A stretch of 64,000 nucleotides of DNA. It comes from Mytilisepta virgata. Lineage: Eukaryota > Mollusca > Bivalvia > Mytilida > Mytilidae. The translations under genes were made by a program, and so were the position numbers. The notes under the pieces are model-generated. The model was given only the letters and a program-made list of their open reading frames with translations. It had not been told where the DNA came from and did no database searches. Of this stretch, positions 33,330 to 46,900 are shown piece after piece; positions within the stretch are counted from its first letter, which is position 1, and each line of letters starts with the position of its first letter. The stretch spans positions 105,996,513 through 106,060,512 of the forward strand of contig CM051521.1 of the NCBI GenBank assembly GCA_028015205.1, given 5' to 3'.

Positions 33330-34275
33330 TAACCTGTCCACCTTGAGGACTAAAAATTTCAGTGTACCAGTTATCTTGGTTGGTTTTCCCATAAGTTAAA
33401 ATAAGTTTGGCTGTGGCGGTCATCTTGGATTTTCAATAGGCACCAAAGCAACAACACTTGTTAAGGACCACTATAGAAACATATTTCTTGAGTTTGGGTT
33501 CAATCGGATATATCCTTTTAAGGTCACCTGGTCTTTCATCTTCTCTGAATCCACCAGTCTAAATTGAACCAAACTTGGCAGGAATGTTAATTGGATGGTT
33601 CTGTAAAAAGGATGTGTTTTTTGTGCTGATCTAATATTCAACATGGCTACCAGGGGCAGATAATTCATTCTGATTGGAATTATCATCAAAGCTCTTCTTG
33701 TCAGAAACTACTGAGCCAATTGAATTGATTTGTTGCATGAATGATCCTTGGATGAACCTCTACAAAAGTTGTTTTTTGTGCCGATTGGAAGTTCAAGATG
33801 GCTGCCAAAGCTGGACTAAGTTTAAGATTGGACCCTATGGGGTATTTTGTGTAGTGCTCTTCTGGTCAGAACTACCAAGCCAATTGAAATGTTTTTGATG
33901 TGTGAATGATCATTTGATAGACCACTACAAAATGTATGTTTTATGTGCCGATCAGAAATTCAATATGGCTGCCACAGCCAGACTTGGTTTTAACATTGAA
34001 TCCTATGTACAAAGGTCCTCTTGTCAGAAACTACCAATTCAATTGAAATATTTTTATGTATGAACAAGCATTATATGAACATCTACAAAAGTTGTTTTTG
34101 TGCCGATCAGAATTCAAGATGGTTGCCGCAACTGGACTTAGTTGAACATTGGATCCTATGGGGAAATTTGTACAAAGGTCTTCTTTTCAGAAACTACGAA
34201 GCCAATTGAAATATTTTTATGTATGAACAAACACTGGATGAACCTCTACAATACTTATGTTTTTTTAAAGTCAAG
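33330..34275 (-). repeat. GAGGCTC-family element, inverted copy of the 39.6-40.5 kb element
   Basis: Blocks such as GGCAGATAATTCATTCTGAT, TTCTTGTCAGAAACTACTGA and CAAGATGGCTGCC are reverse complements of blocks at 39700-40450 in matching order. Terminal hairpins are not intact here. Confidence 0.7.
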
Positions 34276-35230
34276 GAACAAGTCTCGATTCTAGTCGTAC
34301 ATTGTACAAATGTTTGTGAAACAGGGACCAGATGTGTAAAAAACTTCAATAAATATACTAAATATTCAAATAAGAATATATATACATGTTTCGTAGATCT
34401 GAGGATCTGCCAAGTTAGGTCAAATTCTGTTCAGTGTTTCTCAAGAAGAAGATCAAAATGTGAAAAGTTAACTATAAGACAGATGAGGTAAGTATGCTGT
34501 AAGATTTTTAACGTAGACATAATAAAGGATATAGTAAAAATTCTGGCCTCAAAATATTCCCAGAAAATCAACAGTTCTTTTATTGGTGTTCTTTATTCTT
34601 TGACACACAGAAAACATCTCGCACTTTGCTGCAAGTTCATTCTGGCTTTTTATCAGCTCGAGCAGAGTTCTACATATATATATATATATATATATCAATT
34701 ATTTCAGATCTGTGGAGGACAATCAGTGCTTATCAAGCAGGGACAAGACAATTTATTTCAACCAAACAGGAAAAAAGTAGTAACTATTATAATATAACTT
34801 ACGATATTCAATGACATTCTTCTTGTCCAAATATTCTCCCTGTCAGAATTTATTCAAAACAATAAATACAACACAATTGTGTGGTGTAATAAATATTTTA
34901 TATATGAATGTTTTGAGCAAGCATCATCATGATACAAGTATAATCATAAAATAATTCAATTTACACTGCAAATCGCATCATTCAATAATTACTTAACTTC
35001 ATTAACTGAGCTTATTTATTAAAGACAGCAATATTATAAAGTGTACAGATCCATAACACTCTATTTCCCCAGTTTTTTCAAACAATAATATCCAATCTTG
35101 CATCACAGTGTATGACTCTCAACAAAGATAATTAGAACATATTTACAAGGTGAACAAACAAACAAAAACAAAGTACATAATTTTACAAATACAAGAAAAA
35201 AAATTCTGCATCAATTTGCCACCTAAAGGA
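34275..35230. other. Intergenic DNA with (TA)n
   Basis: A (TA)n run at 34674-34695 is the only clear feature. The rest is A+T-rich and I recognise no gene. Confidence 0.5.
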
Positions 35231-35234
35231 ACAA

Positions 35235-35625
35235 GATGTACTTGCTCACTAGTGATACCCCCCCCCCCCCTTTTACGATAAGGGAAAAAAATAAACGAAG
35301 TCATCAAACAGGAAATATCAAGCGATTGTGATGAGTAGTTGCAGAGAAAAGTGTGACGAAAAATTTTGTATTCAAAACCATTAGGTTGAAAAATAAACGA
35401 AGTCGTCAAATAGGTTGATGTCACCTTGATCCGAAAATGTTTCCACAATATGTCGTACCTATAGAAGGCTTGTGACAATATATCAAGCGACTGTGATGAG
35501 TAGTTGCAGAGCAAAGTGTGACGAAAATTTTTTTTACGGATAGACAGATGCACGGATGGACGGACACACAAGGGTAAAACAGTATACCCCACTCTCCTTT
35601 GGAGCAGGGTTATAATAAACGTTCA
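35235..35625 (+). repeat. Pearl-like element with GGAC tract and stem-loop
   Basis: Two core units share GTGATGAGTAGTTGCAGAG and AAAGTGTGACGAAAA. GCACGGATGGACGGACACAC follows, then the stem-loop TATACCCC..GGGTTATA and ATAA. Confidence 0.65.
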
Positions 35626-36203
35626 TATATCCAACATTTTCATATTACAAAAAAGAGTCTTTTTATGTTTTTCCTCCTTAAACGCTGGTTTTCTAAGTTT
35701 CAGGATTTTAAAATACTATTGCTAAAAATTGTATATATATCAAATCAATCTGAGAATTGCATGTCCTAAGTCCATCATAGTCCTTCAAATGCCTAAATTG
35801 CTTTACTATGTAAGTTTTCAGTAGAAATAACTAAGATCTTAGAGCAAGCACAAAGATAATATTTACATGATTTTAAGAATCTGGCTCACGTCTAAATTTT
35901 TTTCAGAACAATCAAATATATTTTTTAGATTTGAAGCATTTTTCAACACTTTGCTGAAAATATGTTTCTTTGCAGTGAAAATTTGGAATTAAAGTGGAAC
36001 AGACAAATACAAAACTTGGATTTCACAGTTTGTCAGTTAATGATGTTATGTTATACATGTAGTGCAGTGATCTGGCAATTTTTGGATGAAAAAATAGCCT
36101 CATAATTCTTCCTTTGACTGTTTGGTGCTAAATGTTTAATGAGAGAATGATTTGACAACCATTTAGACAAATACTGACTGCTTGTATTGTGCTGAAACAT
36201 AAA

Positions 36204-37065
36204 TACCGTAATTACTCTATTTATTGGACACTAAAATACACCTATTATTTAGGAAAATTGGAAAATCATCCAAAAAATAGAGTTCGTATTTCCGTCCACA
36301 TCGTTGTCATTTTTTGACTCCACATGATCGACCTGGTCAATGTACTTTAATAATGTGCAATCAAAATAATGATTCATACTTGCGGTTTTGTTATTTCTTT
36401 GCTTTCATGATTTATCTTTTTGTACCTTCAAATTAAGTTAATTGAATGTTGAAGACGAAAACAGTAGCAAACTTCAAACAACCCGCCATGTTGTTGACTA
36501 ATATGTAAACATCTCACAAATGATTTTTACAATCTGGATTTGGAGGATCTCACAAATGATTTTTACAACCCATGTTATGTTAGTAGTCTCATCGTCTTTT
36601 TAGAACATATTATAACTATTACATTTAAATGTCTTATAAACAATGATAGGATTTGTTTTGTAAAAAGATTATTCATTTCATTTCAAATTTTTTAAATTTA
36701 TTTCTCTGAGAAACACGACTACGCAATTCCGTTCCGAACTCATTTTGGATTTCTTTTCAAAAGTAAACTTCCAGGTAGGAAAAATTCAATAAAATTTACT
36801 TAAAAATCAATCTTGTTTCAATCAAATTTATTAAGATATATAGTTTAAATGGTTAAGAAAGACGAAATAAACACTCGATGAGGACTGAAAATAATTAACT
36901 TACCTAAGAAGTTAAAAGTACTGACTGTCACCACCTGAGAAAAACCATCGTAACTTTGACAATTTTGAAATCGTCGAAAAAATAGTTATCAAAAAATTCA
37001 ATTTTCCTTGAATTTTCAAAGGTTTCAAATAATTAGGCCGTCCAATAATTAGGGTTATTACGGTA
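36204..37065. mobile_element. Possible TIR element (TACCGTAAT ends)
   Basis: The left end TACCGTAATTACTCTATTTA faces the right end ATTAGGGTTATTACGGTA, an imperfect inverted repeat with TATTGGAC / GTCCAATA next to it. No target duplication is clear. An interior stretch (GTAGCAAACTTCAAAC) recurs near 51200, beside another TACCGTAATTATTCGG end. Confidence 0.5.
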
Positions 37066-37855
37066 AGCTTAATATTGTTGAAAATAAGTAATGTTAAGAG
37101 GTTTGACAAGAATCTGTGGTATTCTGAACAATTAAAATTTAATGAAATCAAAAACATGAAAATTCTTAGACGAAAATTTGTAACTCCTTAGCATTCATTA
37201 TGACTTACATCATCAGAAATTACATTGAAGAAGTTTTGTGAATTTGAATAAATAGAACCCTAAACAGGTTTTCTTTCTCTAAACTTTCTATGTCATGAAA
37301 ACAATGGAACTGGCAATCTTCAAACCATGCAAATGTCAGTCAAATTTTATAGACTGTATTTCTCATATATTACGTAGCAACAACAATTAAAAAATTAAAA
37401 TTGCCAAAAGGAGTGTTCTTCTTTCAATCCTAAATATTACAAAAATTTATAGAATGTCTGAACCACGGATTCAAAGTCGTTACCAGAAGTCATGTTCAAA
37501 AATGTCAATTTTTCTGGAACAAGTATAAATTTACATAACTCTTAGTAATTGTTAGCAGAAAACAAACTACACCTAGATTTTACATACTATGTCAATTTTT
37601 CTGATGAAACTACTGAAGGAGGGGTAAATTATATATAACTTGACATTTGTATCATATATTACAAGTATATTGCACCATTTGAACAAAAGAGTTAGCACTT
37701 AAGCAACAGAAAATTAAGCTAGTATATCACTGGTCATATATAATTACAATTACAGAGAGACACTAAATACCACCGTCATAAGGAATGTCTTAGACCAATA
37801 TAATCATTTCAGTAGTTGTCTCACTCTAGTTTTCAATACATCTGTCATTCACTAT
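37066..37855. other. MAN2B1 3' flank, nothing recognised
   Basis: Probably includes the mannosidase 3'UTR on the minus strand. No unambiguous polyadenylation signal or repeat was seen. Confidence 0.4.
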
Positions 37856-37956
37856 TTAACTTTTCCATGTTATTTGGAATGTTCTGATTTCCATCGGGTT
37901 CAACATAACAGTAAAGTTGTCAGCACTAGTAACAGGCCTTGATTGCTGGGATATAT
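37856..37956 (-). CDS. man2b1: MAN2B1 last coding exon with stop
   Basis: This exon completes Asp and encodes [20 protein letters not shown] then [12 protein letters not shown], with TAA at 37856-37858. Human ends [20 protein letters not shown]. An NFT sequon sits at the position of human NIT. Acceptor TTTTACAG. I see no clear AATAAA on the minus strand close downstream, so the UTR end is not placed. Confidence 0.95.
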
Positions 37957-40900
37957 CTGTAAAATGAAACCACTAAAAAGTTTTCTAATTTCAAAACTGA
38001 ATGTATATACCAGTACTAATGTATTAACACATATGTAAATAACTTCAATTAGATGTTCAAATGGTTGAATATTTGTGATTTTATCAGAATTACTTTTAAC
38101 TAAATTAACTTCATAACATTCCCTGGTCAACAGATCAATAATATAAAACATGACTTACAAAGTAGCTTCTGTACATAGGGTTTACACAATGGCTGCATAA
38201 TGTTTTATGGCAAGTTGTCTCATCAATGCATACAACAATGTCTTGGACTTTAAATGTTGTATTTTGTTTTGATATTTTCATGTTTACTAATATAAAAATT
38301 TAAAAGAAAGTTTAAAATAAGCAGAAAGTTTTTTTAAATTACCAAAATGAACCTGACATGAAATTCTCTTCCGAATTTAATCTACATAGGTGTTTGTGTG
38401 TATGGGAAATACAGATTCTCCTGTTGATATTTCTAAACTTGACATACATTGTAGTTGAATTTTAAACTTTCAACATGTGAGCTTTGTAAACCATAATCAA
38501 ATGAGAAGAGAATTTGATTCTCCAATACCATTCTCAGGAACACCCATTTGTAGTACTGTGAGAGACATTGCTGACAACACCACAAATAAGTTTTTCACCA
38601 GCCAGAGCTCTAAATCTAGAGAGCAAGTTTGGAATATTGCACCAGTCAAATCAATCTGTTGTGGGAATTCAATTATTTTTAACCAATGGAGTAAGTGATG
38701 TATAAATAGCCAAATAATAGGAAAAATTCCTATGAGTAACATATTTGACCCAAAATAGTATATCAGTCACTTGCATGTCTTTTGAGACATACGTGTGTAA
38801 GTAAAAGTACAATAATTTCTATCATATTTTTGTCACTAAAAATCACATATTTTATTAAATCATCACATGTGTGTAAATGACAAAAAAATCATTCATTTTT
38901 AAAAATCAATTTTCCATGAAATTCAAAAGTGAAAAAAAATCTAGAGAAACAACACCAGAAGCATATGCATATTTACCAGGAAACATCTGACTTGTTTTCC
39001 ACTGAAGTCTGTGTAACTGTGACAGCTGTAAATTGGCACCTAATGTAAGTTCTTCTACATTGTCCACTTCAAATGGTACAAACAAATTCTGAAATACAGT
39101 AAACATGACAGTTGTAAATTGGTGCCCAATGTAAGTTCTTCTAGATAGTCCACTTCAAATGGTACATACAGAACAATCAGTGGTAAATTTGTCAAGAACT
39201 TCCTGCCATGGACAGTTACTGCATTTTTACAAAAGTATTTACTGAAAAAGCCACTTGGATATCTGACCTAGAAAATAAGGCTTACAAAAAAAATACCCCT
39301 CCAGAAACATATTCACAGTTACACCAAATCCAGCAAGATCTTAAAATTATGTTGTTTTAGGCAACTGTATTAGATCATGGAAGCTCAACCCACAGAGCTG
39401 TCTAACGTGTCCCCAAGTGGTGGATAGGGGAGTTCCTCTCATTAGGGGGTTGTCAGGTCATAATATGAAAAGCCTGACCGTGGACCATATTGGGTAACAT
39501 GTTTGCAGAATGCCACACTCCCTGCAAGCTTAAGACCCCTTCCATAGTTTTCAACCAGAGGCTCCATGGAGCCTGAATCACACACCTGGATTTTAGGTGA
39601 CCATAACTGACAAAGCGCTTCTAGATAAGATCTGTAAGGAACTGTTCTACAGTGCCCAGCACTTCTAGATAATATATGGAAAGAATTCTTTCAGTGTCCA
39701 ATGTTAAACTAAGTAAAGTTGTGGCAGCTAGCTTGGATTCCGATCGGCACGAAAACATAACTTTAGTAGCAGACATTTATCCAAGGATCTTCATGCAACA
39801 AAAACATTTCAATTTGCTTAGTATTTTCTGACAAGAAGACCTTTCTACAAATTTCCCCAAAGGGTCCAATGTAAAACTAATCCGGCTGTGGCGACCATCT
39901 TGAATTTCAGATCGGCATAAAAAAAACATAACTATTGTAGAGGTTCATCCAATGCATGTTCATAAATAAAAATATTTCAATTGGCTTGGTAGTTTCTGAC
40001 AAGAAGACTTTTTAACAAATTTCCCATAGCGTTCAATTTTAAATTAAGTCTGGCTGTGGCGGTCATTTCCAAATTTCCGATCGGCACAAAACATAAATTT
40101 TATGTTGGTCTATCAAATGATCATTCACACATCAAAAACGTTTCAATTGGCTTGGTAGATTCTGACAATAAAACCTTTGTACAAAATTCCCCATAGGCTC
40201 CAATGTTAAACTATGTCCAGCTGTGGTTGCCATCTTGAATTTCCAATCGCCACAAAAAACATACTTTTGTAGAGGTACATGCAACAAATCAATTCAATTG
40301 GCTAAGTAATTTCTGACAAGAAGAGCTTTGAAGGTAAGTCCAATCAGAATGAATTATCTGCCCCTGGTAGCCATAACTTTGTACAGAACCATGCAATTAA
40401 CATTCCTGCCAAGTTTGGTTCAATTTGGACTGGTGGTTTCACAGAAGATGAAAATTTGAAATGTGGACACACGATGGACGCAAAGTGATGGCAACAGCTC
40501 ACATAGCCTTTTAGGTCAGGTGAGCTAAAAAAGAGTACACTAATGCCGCTACAGAAGGCTAAATTATCCGAATCTACCCAATCATCCTTCTTTTACAGTG
40601 GCAGTCAAAATTGATTCACCTGTCCCAATCCTATTTGAACTGGTTCTCGACCTGAAGAAGCATGAAATATTTGCCACTGGACTTTAAGCAATAACCAATC
40701 AATCAATAAAATTACGTTTAGACATAAAATCTGAAATCAGCTTTAAATTTGAAGAAAATCGTCTTTATATATAGCACCCATCATAATTTTTTTCCCTAGA
40801 TTATCATAATGAAAGATGCACGAAAAGTAAAAAAAATCTTAAACTTTATAAATCCCTGACTGAATAGAACTTACAAGTATCAACTATTATACCTGTAAAA

Positions 40901-43900
40901 CTATTTTAACTGGCTGAGACAGAGTAGAATCTTCATCCTTCTCATAAATATGTTCAAATCTAACCAGGTATGGCTGTGTTGACACAGGTGTAAATGATGG
41001 CCCTGCCCACTGTACAAAGGTCAACATGTGTACATTTTCTGGTAATGCCTTTTTCAGCCCACTCCACTGTATAAATAAAATTATACTAAAGTTGAATAAG
41101 AAGGTATTTTTTTATTAACTGAAAATTATAGGATCATAGAAGCCTATATTACCTATCTAACAAAAAAGAACACTGAAAATATATGAAAAAGACAAATAAG
41201 TACCAGGTTAATGTTTTTGCAAACTACTTTAATAAATACATTGTACACTTTCTAATTAAATGTGATGACAAGAAGTTTAAGAATGTACATGCATAATACA
41301 CCAGCTACATGTACATAAAAGGCTTGATTGATACGAGAAAAAAACTGAAAAGATTTTTTCGTTACATCTGCATAAACTTACAGTAGTATAAAATGCTTTA
41401 CTCCAATCAGACTGCTTCATCTGTGATGTAGAAAATGAAAGACTGGGGGCCATATATAATTTTAGCGCCATGTCACGATGAAATCTTGCAGAGTTTTCTA
41501 TCTTATCTACATACAGGTAATGTTTACCTGAAATAGTTATTTTACATTTCTAGTCTACATATTTATGAAAAAACAGCAGTTTATTGTCAAAGACTAGACC
41601 TGAGCATGATTGAAATTGAAAGGTAATAAATGTTAAACACTCTATGTCCAAATAGTATGCATATTTCAAATTTTGGGATGTGTTTCAGTTGAGTTAAACC
41701 CCACCACATCCTATATATGTCTGTCCTAATCCAGAACCCTGTATTTTCAGTGGCTTCTCTGTTGTGTTTATTGTAAATAATACTGTTTTTTATGGATTTG
41801 TGATTACCTTTTTTGAATTATCCACACCTTACGGGATATTAAGTGCTTGTTATTCATTTTTGAGGATCACCTAACAACCCGAGATGTAATCTTTCTTTTC
41901 CCATATTTTATATTTTCATAAATATAGCATCTTATGACAAAAGAGGAGAATGGTACTATTGTTAAACACATATATCCCTTCATTTTATTAACAATACGTA
42001 ACAAATTTAACTTAATCTGAAAAAAACCTATTACAAAAACAGTAATTTAGTAATTCTAGAATGAACTAGGAAGAACTGTTTTAGTGAACTAAAACATATG
42101 TTTTGGGGTAGAGATAAATAAAGATTTCAGTTGTTCAGGGGGTGGCGATGACCCCCCGGACTTAGATGTATACTGCATTCAACTCGTCTTGTAATCACGA
42201 TTAATAATATATATGGTTTTGGGGTGAGGATTTCAACCATTTCCAAGATTATTTAGGATTGTTGATGTAAAGGGGTTTAGATAGAAACTGATGTCTAGGG
42301 GGTGGGGATTGACCCCTGGGGAGCCAAGTTTAGTACTCTTCACACTGCCACGACCTAATGCATATAATTTCCAAACATCATGAGGCTAGCTCAAAAGATA
42401 AAAAAATTATGACCTGGACAAGATTAACAATTTTTTATGAAAATTAATGTCTGGGGAGCGGGGACTGACTCTGAAATTGGGACTCTGCACACCGTCTCGA
42501 TCTATTGCATATACCCTCCAAATATCATAAGGCTAGCTCAAAAGATAAAAAAGTTCTGGTCCGGACAAAATTTGATTAGAAGAACAAGAAGAAGAACTAG
42601 AATTGCAATTGCGAGCAATAGCAGATGTCGCCCCTGGCAGCCATCTCTGTTTCTTCTTCTAATTGTACTTTACAAACGTACTAAGTTTCATAAAATTCTA
42701 TCATACAGTTTTTTAAATATAAATGCTTGAAATTTACCAAATGCTTCGTCTTGTCATAAGGAGTAATAATATATATGGTTATAGGGTGCGGATCTCAATG
42801 GTTTTCCAAGATATTAAGTATTTTGTCAATTGAGGGGGGCGGGGCATTACCCCCTCAGACCCCCCTTAGGTACCAAATCTTTCGTCTTATCATAAGCAGT
42901 AATAATATATATGGTTATAGGGTGGGGATATCAATGGTTTTCAAGATATTAAGTCTTTTGTCATTTGAGGGGGTGGGGCATGACCCCCTCAGACCCCCTT
43001 AGGTATCAAATCCTTCGTCTTATCATAAGCAGTAATAATATATATTGTTATAGGGTAGGAATGTAAACTATTTTTGACCTATTCAAAAAATATCAATTTT
43101 CCAGGTATTTTAAGGGGCGTGGCACTGCCCCTGGGACCCCCCTTAGGTACCAAATCCTTCGTCTTATCATAAGCAGTAATAATATATATGGTTATAGGGT
43201 AGGAATTTAAACTATTTTTGAGCTATTAAAAAAATATCAATTTTTGAGATATTTGAAGGGGCGTGGCACTGCCCCTGGGGCCCCCTCAGACCCCCCTTAG
43301 GTACCAAATCCTTTGTCTTATCATAAGCAGTAATAATATATATGGTTATAGGGTAGGAATGTAAACTATTTTTGACCTATTCAAAAAATATAAATTTTTG
43401 AGGTATTTGAAGGGGTGTGGCACTGCCCCTGGGGCCCCCCCACACTTGAAAAATGGTTAGGACCAACATCTCATGGGGTACTATCTTTGTGCAAAATTTG
43501 ATTGAAATCGGTCAAGTATAAAGTACAAAAGAGCCCCGGACAAAGTTGGCGGCGCGAGAAAGAAGAAGAATTTTTCAAAATGGCTGCCAAACGTCTCCAA
43601 CCGATCGCGATTTTTTTTCATCAGTTTGTTCTTCTAATTGTACTTTACAAACCTACGAAGTTTAATGAAATTCTATGGTACAGTTTTTGAGATATAAATG
43701 TTTTAAATTTTCGGAGGGTACCGATCTTTGAATAGCGGCCATTTCGAAAAAAAAAGTATTGATTGCACACCTTCACATAGTGATCTTACTTTTTGCCAAG
43801 TTTCATTCAATTCTATCCAGGCATCTCCGAGAACTAAGCCGGACATAAATCATGGAAGAAAGAATAATAACAAAGAAACGGAAGAATAACAATATGTCGC

Positions 43901-46900
43901 CGACTTTCGTCGGGGCGACATAACTAGAATTGCAATTGCAAGCAATAGCAGATGTCGCCCCTGGCAGCCATCTTGAAAATGGCGGCCATTTCGAAAAAAA
44001 AAGTATTGATTGCACACCTTCACATAGTGATCTTACTTTCTGCCAAGTTTCATTCAATTCTATCCAGGCATCTCCGAGAACTAAGCCGGACATTAATCAT
44101 TGGAAGAAAGAATAATAACAAAGAAACTGAAGAATAACAATATGTCGCCGACTTTCGTCGGGGCGACATAATAATAATCACTAAAACAAATGTCTCCCTT
44201 CGTAGAAGAGGATTTTTTTTTTTAAAAAGTAGGGTCGGTCGGTCGGGAAAAAAAAAGAGGGAAAATCATGTACTTTTGAACAATCTTGGTTATATTGCCA
44301 AATATACAAAAGTTGCAAATGATTTGAAACCCAAATGTCAGAACATCTATCTTGAAAGGTGTTGTTCAGTAGACCATTCCCTTTTTAAGGGATCCGACTC
44401 GTCAACTACAACATAAAATGAGTGGATTCGATATCTTGCGGAATCAAGATATTCATACAAAACGAACTTAAAAGCCGCATGGATTCTATTAAGAAATTCG
44501 TTTCATAAAACTTGTTTCGGAAATTGGCATCAACTAACGTCTATAAATAGATTTTTTTTTGGATCATGTTTACAAGTATTTTTTGTTGGATAATCTATTT
44601 TTAGACGAATTGGAATATAATCTTTTATGAAATTTTGATGCAAAAAGGATTTTAATTTATTTTTATTTTTGGGATGGCTGATTTCAGAGGGTCGGCGGTA
44701 ATAAAAATCCAAAATTTTCAATTTTATTTTTTTTCTTCAAATCGGCAAAATCGGGTGGGAGGATCCGTAAACCAACTAATTAAAAATAAATGGCCTAAAA
44801 AAAGTTATAAACTACCTCTAACAATTAATCCTTTGCCATCTTCTCCTGTTTCGTTGAGCGGTTCTCCTACACCATAATAATCATCCCACAACAGACGACG
44901 GTGTAACTAAATAAAATAAATATCAAGTTATTTCTCTTCTGTAACTCTTTATAACGTGCAGCACAGATATTCAATCTTTTAAAAGGACAAGACAATAAAT
45001 TTAGTTATTATAGTATACTGTTTAACTTTTCAAACAGTTATGAGGAGATTTTTATAGGCTATGAAATATTTGGAAGTCTTTTTTACATGGATATTCCAGT
45101 TTTAAAGTCAAAGTTAAAAGTTCATTATCATTATTCAAAAGTGGAACATTAACATGAATTTGAATTATAAATCTGAAATTACTGATTATTGTAAAAAATA
45201 CAGCCAGCAGTCAATTTTTCTCTTGTAACAAAAATTTCTTCTTTTTTTTTTTTGCTTTCACTATCACCTTTTTCTATGAAGAAACACTAAATTAAACTGC
45301 AATAGCAGATAAATTCTGTGCTATACAAAATGTCACTAAAAATTGTCAAATGAATCATAAATTTTTGTTTAAACCTTTGCAATTGATTCTGGTGATTTCC
45401 ATTTTATTTCAATAAAACTACCAAAAAATCATTATTAAAGTTAAACATATATGTCTCCCCCCTTTCATCCTGTCATCATTCTTCATCCAAGTGGAATACA
45501 TCACAGGGTAATGTGGCATAAGTTAGTACACCTGAACATGTCAAATTTTATGCAAAATTGGCGAAGTCTATGTTTTGTTATAGGAATCATTTCTGCATTC
45601 ACAAACTTCCCCATTTACAAAAAGGGCAAAGTCGGTGTTTGTTACACGTGAACCTCATCAATTCTGTCACGTTTCATTCCATTTCAATTTAAACTGTATG
45701 AGATTTTGTGTTTACAAACTTCCCCATATATATTAATGGCAAAGTCCATGTTCTGGTTTAGGAAACCCCAAAAATAAATCCAATCAGGAAAACCTTTATC
45801 TCTTCCACAAACTTCCCCATATGTAAAAATATCAAGGTACATATTTCGATTAGGGCAACCAAAAAAATTAATCAGTTCCAAAAATGTTTTTGTCTTGCAT
45901 AATTACACCTGGTAAGCATTAATTCTGTCAAGTTTTCTTCCATACCAGTCTGAATTGTATGAGATTCTGCATTCACAACTTTACCCATAGTCCATGTTTT
46001 GGTAAGGGAAACCCCAAAAATCAATACGATCCAAAACATTTTTAGGTCTTGCATAACTACACCTTGTATGCATCAATCGTGTCAAGTTTTTTCTATTCCA
46101 GTCTAAACTGTGGGAGATTCTGCATTCACAAACTTCCCAGTATGTAAAAATGGCAGGGTCCATGTTTTGGTATGGAATGGGAAATGCAAAACATCAATCT
46201 GATAAAAATTAATTTATGTAGTGCACAACTACACCAGGCATGCATTAATTCTGTCAAGTTTCATTGCATTCCGCTGTAAACTTTACATTTTGTGTTCACA
46301 AACTTTTGTGACAGACGGACAGGACAAAAACAATATGTTCCCCATGGAAAGGTTTACTTACTACAAGTCAGTGACTTTTATTAAACTTACCATAAGTTCT
46401 ACATTACCATCCTGTATACTGCCTCCACCCTCACTTCTATCAGTTAGTACTGTAAACTGTATGTTCTGGGATTCATCCTTTAATATAAAAAATCAAAGAC
46501 TGCAATTGTGAATATAAATCAATAACAGCCAGTATGTTAAAATCTGGCATGCCTATATCTAACTTCCAAATGTCAATCTGGAGTGACATCAGTAGCTATA
46601 TATGCAGATTCATTCTGATCTAAGCTATAAAATTTATAAAATGCTTTAAAACCTGTAAATAGTATACTTAAATTGTGCACATATGATAAGGTCTGCATTG
46701 CTACTGAATATTGCAAAATATCAACTTGAGTTATTAATATCAAAACAATAATTATCCTCTGGCAATTTTACTATCAGCTGAAATTAAAAAGAGTTGATAT
46801 AAGCAAAATTCAATATTTTACGAGTTGTGAAACCCTTTTCCTCTTATGATTCCCTTGCAATATATACATTTGTATGTTATTTGACATCTGTGCTATACAA

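Noticed and set aside
38497..38742. An open minus-strand frame of 81 codons as the last mannosidase exon
   Set aside because: It has no resemblance to the mannosidase C-terminus. The true last exon at 37856-37956 joins in frame and encodes LNPMEIRTF.
42437..44137. Open frames in the 42.4-44.1 kb repeats as transposase
   Set aside because: They are short, overlap on both strands, and repeat with the core units. No catalytic motif is seen.
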